A DNA stretch of 64,000 nt. It comes from Hansfordia pulvinata. Taxonomy: Eukaryota; Ascomycota; Sordariomycetes; Xylariales. The translations under genes and the position numbers were made by a program. How positions within the stretch are numbered: the first letter of the stretch is position 1; each line of letters starts with the position of its first letter. Shown piece by piece: positions 58,499 through 64,000 of this stretch. Where the stretch lies: NCBI GenBank assembly GCA_006538405.1, contig BJKQ01000004.1, positions 1,798,001-1,862,000 on the forward strand, in the 5' to 3' direction. Under the pieces are notes generated by a model. It did no database searches and was not told the origin of the DNA. It saw only the letters and a program-made list of their open reading frames with translations.

Positions 58499-60213
58499 GC
58501 TACCCGCACTTCTCGGCCCGCACCTGGTGGATTATCTTCGTGGTCCTATGGTCAGTGTATTTTCAATTTTCGCTCGCCAGTGCGCATCGCTGCGCATTGG
58601 CTTTGTTGTTCAATCTTAACCGAGGCCCCTGGTCCCGGCCCCGGCCCTGGCCCCGGCCCCGGCTCCGGCTCCATTCTCTTGCTGCGGCTTCGAAATTTCT
58701 AACTTTCTGATCCAGGCTGCATCGTTATGTCCGCCTGCTCGTCCACAGCTTCAGCCATTGGGTTTACAAGTCCAAGCCGATCCCGGAGAAGCCAACTTTT
58801 ACAGCCGACGACGTCACCGTCATCATTCCCACCATCCACAACATTTTCGAGGAACTTCGGCCCTCGCTCGAGAGCATCCTAGCCTGCCGCCCCCGCGAGC
58901 TGATCCTGGTCACTACGGCTGATAAGCATGCCGCTCTGCAGTCGCTTGCCAAGACCCTGTCCTCCCGGGCTCCATCCGAGTGCTTTTCACGCCCATTGCC
59001 AACAAGCGCATGCAGGTGTGCGAGGCCCTGCCCAAGGTCAGGACGGCCATCACGATTGTCGCCGACGACGACGTGACCTGGCCCTCGACCCTCATGCCGT
59101 GGATCTTGGCCCCATTCGAGGACCCCCAGATGGGCGGTGTTGGGACTTGCCAGCGCGTCCGCCGCGAGCCGGACGGTGACTTCTCCACCAAGATCTTCAA
59201 CTGGCTGGGCTCGGCCTACATTGAGCGGCGCAACTTTGAGATCTCGGCCACCCACAACATGGACGGTGGCACCTCGTGCATGTCGGGTCGCACAGGCGCA
59301 TACCGCTCCGAGATTCTGTCCAGCCACGACTTCCTTGAGGGCTTCAAGACGGAGCGCTGGAGGCACTTCATTCTCAACGCGGACGACGACAACTTCGTCA
59401 CCCGCTGGCTCGTCAGTCACCAGTGGAAGACCTGGATCCAGTACGAGCCCGAATGCGAGATCGAGACAACCCTGGAGAACGGGACGAAATTCCTGTACCA
59501 GTGCACCCGGTGGGCCCGCAGCAACTGGCGCAGCAACTGGACCAGCCTGGTGCGAGAGAGACATGTGATACGGTGCGTCTTCCATTCCCGTCTTGTATTC
59601 CATCCCCCTCGCCGAGCGAGACTAACACATGGACGACAGACAGCAGCCGTGGTCGACGTATGCGCTGCACATTGCCACCTTCACCTCTCTGGCGTTCGTC
59701 TTTGATCCCCTGATTCTGGCTGCTCTGTGGTGGGGTACCGAGGGGTGGGAGATGCAGACCCGCCTGCAGTTCTTCTGGGCGCAGATCATTTTCCTATTTG
59801 TCTTCACCAAGGTTGTCAAGCTCGTCGGACTCTTCCGGAAGGCCCCCAGCGACGTTTTATATTTGCCCGTGTCCATCCTTTTCGGCTGGCTCCATGGGTT
59901 CATCAAGATCTATGCTTTGATGACTCTGAACATGGTAAGTGCTCTCTGAGCGAGCGCCATCGTGGGGCCGCGGCTGACTTGAAGATAGACTTCCTGGGGC
60001 AGCCGTCCCGATGGTGACACGGACGACTACCAGCGTATGTCGCCTCGGCCTCGGAGAAGTGACAGCATCGCGACGCCGCTACCTCGACCGGACGATCTCG
60101 ACCGCCTCCTTGGCTTCCGTCTGAGGAATCCATCCGCCGCGCTCTCGGAAAAGGAGACGCTGATGGAGTTCGACCGAGAACTTCCGCCCATCACTGTCGT
60201 CGCTGGCTATTGA
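58468..60213 (+). CDS. Family 2 glycosyltransferase, Cps1-type polysaccharide synthase, frame broken once
   Basis: A membrane processive glycosyltransferase of the hyaluronan/cellulose-synthase-like group (related to fungal Cps1 and GT2 proteins), predicted to polymerise a surface polysaccharide at the plasma membrane. Four exons: 58468-58550, 58716-59572, 59640-59934 and 59989-60213; introns of 165, 67 and 54 nt. Exon 1 gives a membrane helix (WWIIFVVLW). The GT-A domain shows DVTVIIPTI, the UDP-sugar and metal site VADDDVTWP (about residues 143-150), NADDDNFVTRW (about 249) as acceptor-side acidic motif, and QCTRWARSN (about 290-298) as the Q-x-x-RW processivity motif. C-terminal membrane helices follow RQPW-like QQPWSTYAL, then a polar tail ending VVAGY. 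The exon 2 frame breaks at about 58957-58970: the upstream part reads ALQSLAKTL and the downstream part GSIRVLFTP lies in another frame. The exon is one base short, at CTCCCGGGC. With that base restored the length is about 486 aa, normal for the family. Other motifs are intact. Confidence 0.87.
58622..58672. repeat. Pyrimidine/GC hexamer minisatellite in GT2 intron 1
   Basis: Tandem CCCGGC/CCTGGC/CTCCGG-like hexamers inside the 165-nt first intron, which is the longest intron of this gene. Confidence 0.8.
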
Positions 60214-61925
60214 GGCATTCCAGTCCTAGCCAGCTGTGACATCGACGCCGTTTCGACAAGTTTCGGCACATATTACGGACGCTCATGACTTTATGACCCG
60301 ACTATTTCATTTGCATCTGGATTTTCGCGTTCTCTCATGCCTCGCCACGCCGGCATTGGCACCGACCGTGGAGGCTAATTGATGAGCGACCCTGGCACCC
60401 TCCTTGCGCCAGTCTTCGGGCGGTACCCTTTGACTGGTGTTCGCGGTGTGCGGTGAGGGTTGATGGTATTATCATGGTTTGGGTCGGTATTGGAAAAGTT
60501 TGTTTGATTCATTACAACGGCGCTTTGCAAGGCTACGGCACGCCCCCCACCCCACCCAGATTTCGGGGCTGGTTAGACAATGGGCTCGACATGCCGCGAG
60601 GATGGCTTCTCCGGCACTAATGGGCCAGGTCGCGAAGGGTCTCTGGCGGTTCATGGGGTTTGACTTGTTGCATCTGAAGATGGCCCAGCAAAGCGGCAAG
60701 GTGCGACGGAAAGGTAGACGCGACAGCTTCCAGGTTGAAGCGGAGCAGGATCTAATTGCCCAATGGCGGGCGACATAGACGCACAGCAGCTGGAGGCAGA
60801 CTGGACTGCCCCATGAGGACAGGCGCAGGTGGTCGGAGAGACTGGACTGCGGCGCCAGTGCAGGGGTCTGGCTGCTTTTCTCGGCTCCTCTTGACGCAAC
60901 CCCAAAATTATGAAGAGCCCAAGATGGCAGTGCGATTTGCTCCCCGCTTGTTCGTTGCAGTCTTCCCCCGCCATGTTTGATTGCGTCTCGAGCTAAATCA
61001 GTGCTCATGACGAGAGAGTACTCGTATGTTGACGGGGACCCCGACCCCGAGCAGCCACGAAGGAGGACGACACGAGCATACCACTCGAGAGCGTGTCCGA
61101 GCTGGTCTGCATCCTTGGGCAGGTTCGCAACAAGCTGCTCGACGGCCCCAGCTTGTGCAGGGCTTAGCAAAAGGCCGCCGGCATCTCGCGAGGGGCTCGA
61201 CGCAGAGCAGGCGGGAAAGGGAAACGGCGTCTCCACAGCCGGCTGTGTTCCCTGCATGTCAGGTTAGTGTCGCGGTCGCTTACACGGACACTGGCCAACA
61301 CCCACCCCACAAATGGGATGTTTGTGTCGTGATGTCGCTGACGAGCGAGGAGGCGGACAGCGCATGGGGAGAGCTCGGCTCGGCCAAGTCGCGGGGTACA
61401 TGTATCGTTATCAAAATTTGGACATGTCTTGTCGTTTGTCCCAGGGTCGTTTGCCCCCCGCCTCCCCCCGAGAAGAGCAGGGTTAGGACGCCCGACACGG
61501 CGCCGCCCCAGCGCAGCCGCTCCAACAAGCAAGACCACAAGCAAGACCGCCATCGGATTTCCTCTACGCACCCCCCCGCCTCCTTCGTCACCATGGGTTC
61601 TCCAAACTCGGCGCGTGGTTGCTGCCGCTTTGTTTGCTTGCATGCTCGGACGGTTCCCCAAAAACCACCCGCGTGCGGAGCCTTTTTCCTGCACAGTCTT
61701 GCTGGGGTGGTGTTCGGGGGGTCATGCCCAGATCGAATGTCACCCTCCAGCATGCCAAGCGGAGCAGGGGCCTCGATGGGTAGGCGAATCAGGCCCATGC
61801 GCTTCGGCGTTTTCGGCTCTGCCATAACGGGCTTTCTGGTCCTTTATTTCGGAGATGGATCGTTCGAGATATGGGACCCTACTGCTGCGGTCGCTTTGCC
61901 GGTGTCCTTGTCACGTCTTGTGTAA

Positions 61926-61958
61926 GAGAGAGAGAGAGCGAGAGAGAGAGAGACAGAG
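61926..61958. repeat. (GA)n microsatellite
   Basis: GAGA repeats with scattered C interruptions. Confidence 0.85.
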
Positions 61959-63184
61959 AGGAGGAGGAGATGAGGGGGGACTTCTGGGTCAGTCTCCACC
62001 ACCGCAACGACCACGACTTAGCGCGCCGTTTTGCTCCATCCAAAGTCGCAGCAGCAAGCTAATAAGCCACCCCTCTGACGGAAGACGAAAGAACCCCTGT
62101 TCCGATTTACGATCAGAGGGGGAGGGGTCGAATATGGAGACATCCCAGCCCTGGCACGTCCTGGAGCGGCCATGCCTCGGGGGCCAGGCAGGCCTTCTCT
62201 GTCTTGGCAGTCCTCTTATCGCCCCCAGAACGGCGACGAGGACTGCTCAGTGAGAACGAACGGAAGGGCCAGTGGGCAGTGAAGCTTTCATGACGAGGAG
62301 GCAGTCCACGCAAAGAGACGGTGACAGCAACCGGAGGGGGAGGGGCAGAAGAGACGAGCAAGATCGGGCCATACCTAGGTATGTCATACGACGGGCTGAG
62401 GACACCCAGTCGTACACGCAGGGTACCAGATGGAGCAGGCAACAATCTTTGCATGCGGGCACTCGGACAGGGAGTTTGAGCCCTCTCCCCCCTTCCCTCG
62501 TCGATATGACGCTCGCAATCTGCGGTCGTCCGGTACTTTGGAGGGCAGACTCGTGCGGTGGATCCAGGGCTTCGGTTCCCGCCGGCCCGAAGAGGTAAGT
62601 GTCATTTTTCTCCCCCAACGTGAATTGGGGGCGGACGGGGGTGAGGGGGCCACTGATGGCAGAGACGAACGATCTCTTGCCAGGGCTACAACGGAGGGAG
62701 AAGATGGGCGCACACCGAAGCGGCAGCGCAATCCACAGCAGCCGGACGGCGATTGAGAGAGACCGAGAGGGTCGTTCCCGCGGGAAAAGGTTCGGGGTCT
62801 ACATAAATTCACCTGACTACCAAATCGCGGACTTGGGTAGTTCACGAACCACGACGACGGTAGAGCGAGACAAGAGCGAGACAAGCGTCGACAAGGAAGA
62901 AGAAGCACAAGAGGAAGAAGGGGGGGAGGGGGAGGGGAAGGGGGCGCTGGGTCCGAGGCCGCGCTGCAAGCACGCACAGGCGCCACCGAGCCGGACGCAG
63001 TATTACTTGCATGACCGAACGACACGACACTACTACAATCTTGGCAGAAAGCACCAGCGTTGGTTTTTGGGCGGGGAACGGGGAGGAAGGGGGGCCGGGA
63101 TCGCTGGCAGCCAAAACGGTCGCTCTAAACTCGATGGGGGAGCTTTCTGTGGTGATGATTGTGCGTACGTACGTGGGGATGGTG

Positions 63185-63194
<10 letters not shown>

Positions 63195-63237
<43 letters not shown>
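63195..63237. repeat. Long (GA)n microsatellite
   Basis: About 21 perfect GA dinucleotides after a short GT run. Confidence 0.95.
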
Positions 63238-63238
<1 letters not shown>

Positions 63239-64000
63239 CAATGACATGCTTGCTCTTCACCAACACCCGCACCATACGGGGCGCGAATGAACGCACGCGC
63301 CTGCACGCAAGCACGCCTGCACGCAGACGTACGTACGTCGCATTCGGCCCATCCCTCCATCCCTCTTCTCCTTCTTCTCTGTGTTACCCATCTCGCCCGA
63401 GATCGCTCGAATGACAGTGGTCCGCCAGGCCGGAGCGCGCTCCGCAACATGTTCGTGGGGCTGAGTGAGACTGTCGCCTAGCCACCACGCGAGCAGCCGC
63501 AACTTTTTTGATCTTGATCTTTTTCTGGATTTTGATTTTGCCCCTCTGGGCCTCTTCTTGCTCGTACACGCGTGGGCACGCCTCGACCCGTTGCCCCCCC
63601 TTACGGTCTGCTCTTACTATGAGAAGAGAACCCACCAGACAAAAAATAGAGTGGCGGCCCCTGCACCATGAACCATGATGGGCCCGCGCGCCCCCGAGGC
63701 CCCTCTCAAAGAGGAGGGGGAGGAGGGGGGAGCGAAGGAAAAAAGGCAAGCGAAGATGAATGTCGAAAGTGGCTCACCTGATGAAGAGGGCCGGCGGCGA
63801 GCGAGACAACCAAGACGAGGAGAGATGTCGCCGCCTATACTTGGCTTGACTGCATTTCCTTGCCCTGCGGGAGCCGATCGATAAACGGATATAACATGTG
63901 TGGCGGGCGCGGCGCATATGTGTGTTGCTTGCTCTGCTTTGATTCATCTATGACTTTGATATGGGTAATATGGGTATGGTGGGAGAAAGGGGTCCTGCAG

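Larger units (their letters stand above)
60214..64000. other. Intergenic region to the window end
   Basis: The 3' flank of the GT2 gene followed by sequence without a supported gene. Frames of 271-299 codons (61026-61925, 62599-63414) are GC-rich chance frames that include GA repeats and overlap equally long antisense frames. A weak candidate exon ends at a good GTAAGT donor near 62596 (see rejected items). Confidence 0.5.

Noticed and set aside
61026..61925. 299-codon plus-strand frame downstream of GT2
   Set aside because: It is a chance GC-rich frame without domain or splice context; overlapping antisense frames are as long.
62430..62756. Candidate exon starting MEQATIFACGHSD with a GTAAGT donor at about 62596 and an acceptor at about 62660
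   Set aside because: The spliced product would be about 100 aa with no recognisable domain beyond a CGH motif, and the second exon is Arg/Ala-rich chance-like sequence. It is interesting only if transcripts support it.
1..64000. Transposons, CRISPR arrays, rRNA, bacterial genes
   Set aside because: No transposase, reverse transcriptase or integrase motifs, no long terminal repeats and no regular spacer arrays were seen on either strand.

Overview
This window is nuclear DNA from a filamentous ascomycete (Pezizomycotina, most probably Sordariomycetes). The evidence is short GT-AG introns of about 53-193 nt, C-ending codon preference in highly biased genes, and a set of typical fungal genes: ORC6, GWT1, a GH76/Dfg5-type wall protein, a class-1/2 aldehyde dehydrogenase, a P450 and a GT2 polysaccharide synthase. 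There is no bacterial or organellar character, and I see no transposon ORF, CRISPR array, rRNA or convincing tRNA.

Layout. 0.9-2.1 kb: ORC6 (+). 2.1-8.0 kb: long intergenic stretch full of simple repeats, including G25 and C27 runs. 8.0-8.8 kb: a small secreted amphipathic helical protein (+, 2 exons). 10.7-12.5 kb: a PAF-acetylhydrolase-like lipase (+). 15.3-16.9 kb: aldehyde dehydrogenase (+, 3 exons), convergent with a Cys/His-rich repeat protein (17.2-19.1 kb, -, 4 exons). 20.3-22.4 kb: cytochrome P450 (-, 4 exons). 24.0-25.6 kb: GWT1 (-, 2 exons, with an apparent frameshift), divergent from a gene of unknown function at 27.2-28.6 kb (+, 2 exons). 30.1-31.6 kb: GH76/Dfg5-type GPI protein (-, 2 exons). 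35.8-37.6 kb: conserved-looking coiled-coil protein (-). 37.6-58.5 kb: about 21 kb without a gene I can support. 58.5-60.2 kb: GT2 polysaccharide synthase (+, 4 exons, with an apparent frameshift). 60.2-64 kb: no supported gene.

The genes look like an ordinary chromosomal neighbourhood rather than a metabolic cluster. A loose theme is the cell wall: GWT1 acylates GPI precursors, the GH76 protein belongs to a family that processes GPI-mannoproteins for attachment to wall glucan, and the GT2 enzyme is a surface-polysaccharide synthase type. Exon structures were worked out by hand: splice sites were chosen so that reading frames join exactly, and the lengths were checked arithmetically.

The main points to check are two single-base frame breaks (GWT1 and GT2), both at short C/G runs and so possibly sequence errors; the two unrecognised repeat-rich proteins (secreted helical and Cys/His-rich); the 21-kb gene-poor block; and a dispersed set of palindromic words built around GTAC and CATG in the intergenic DNA.
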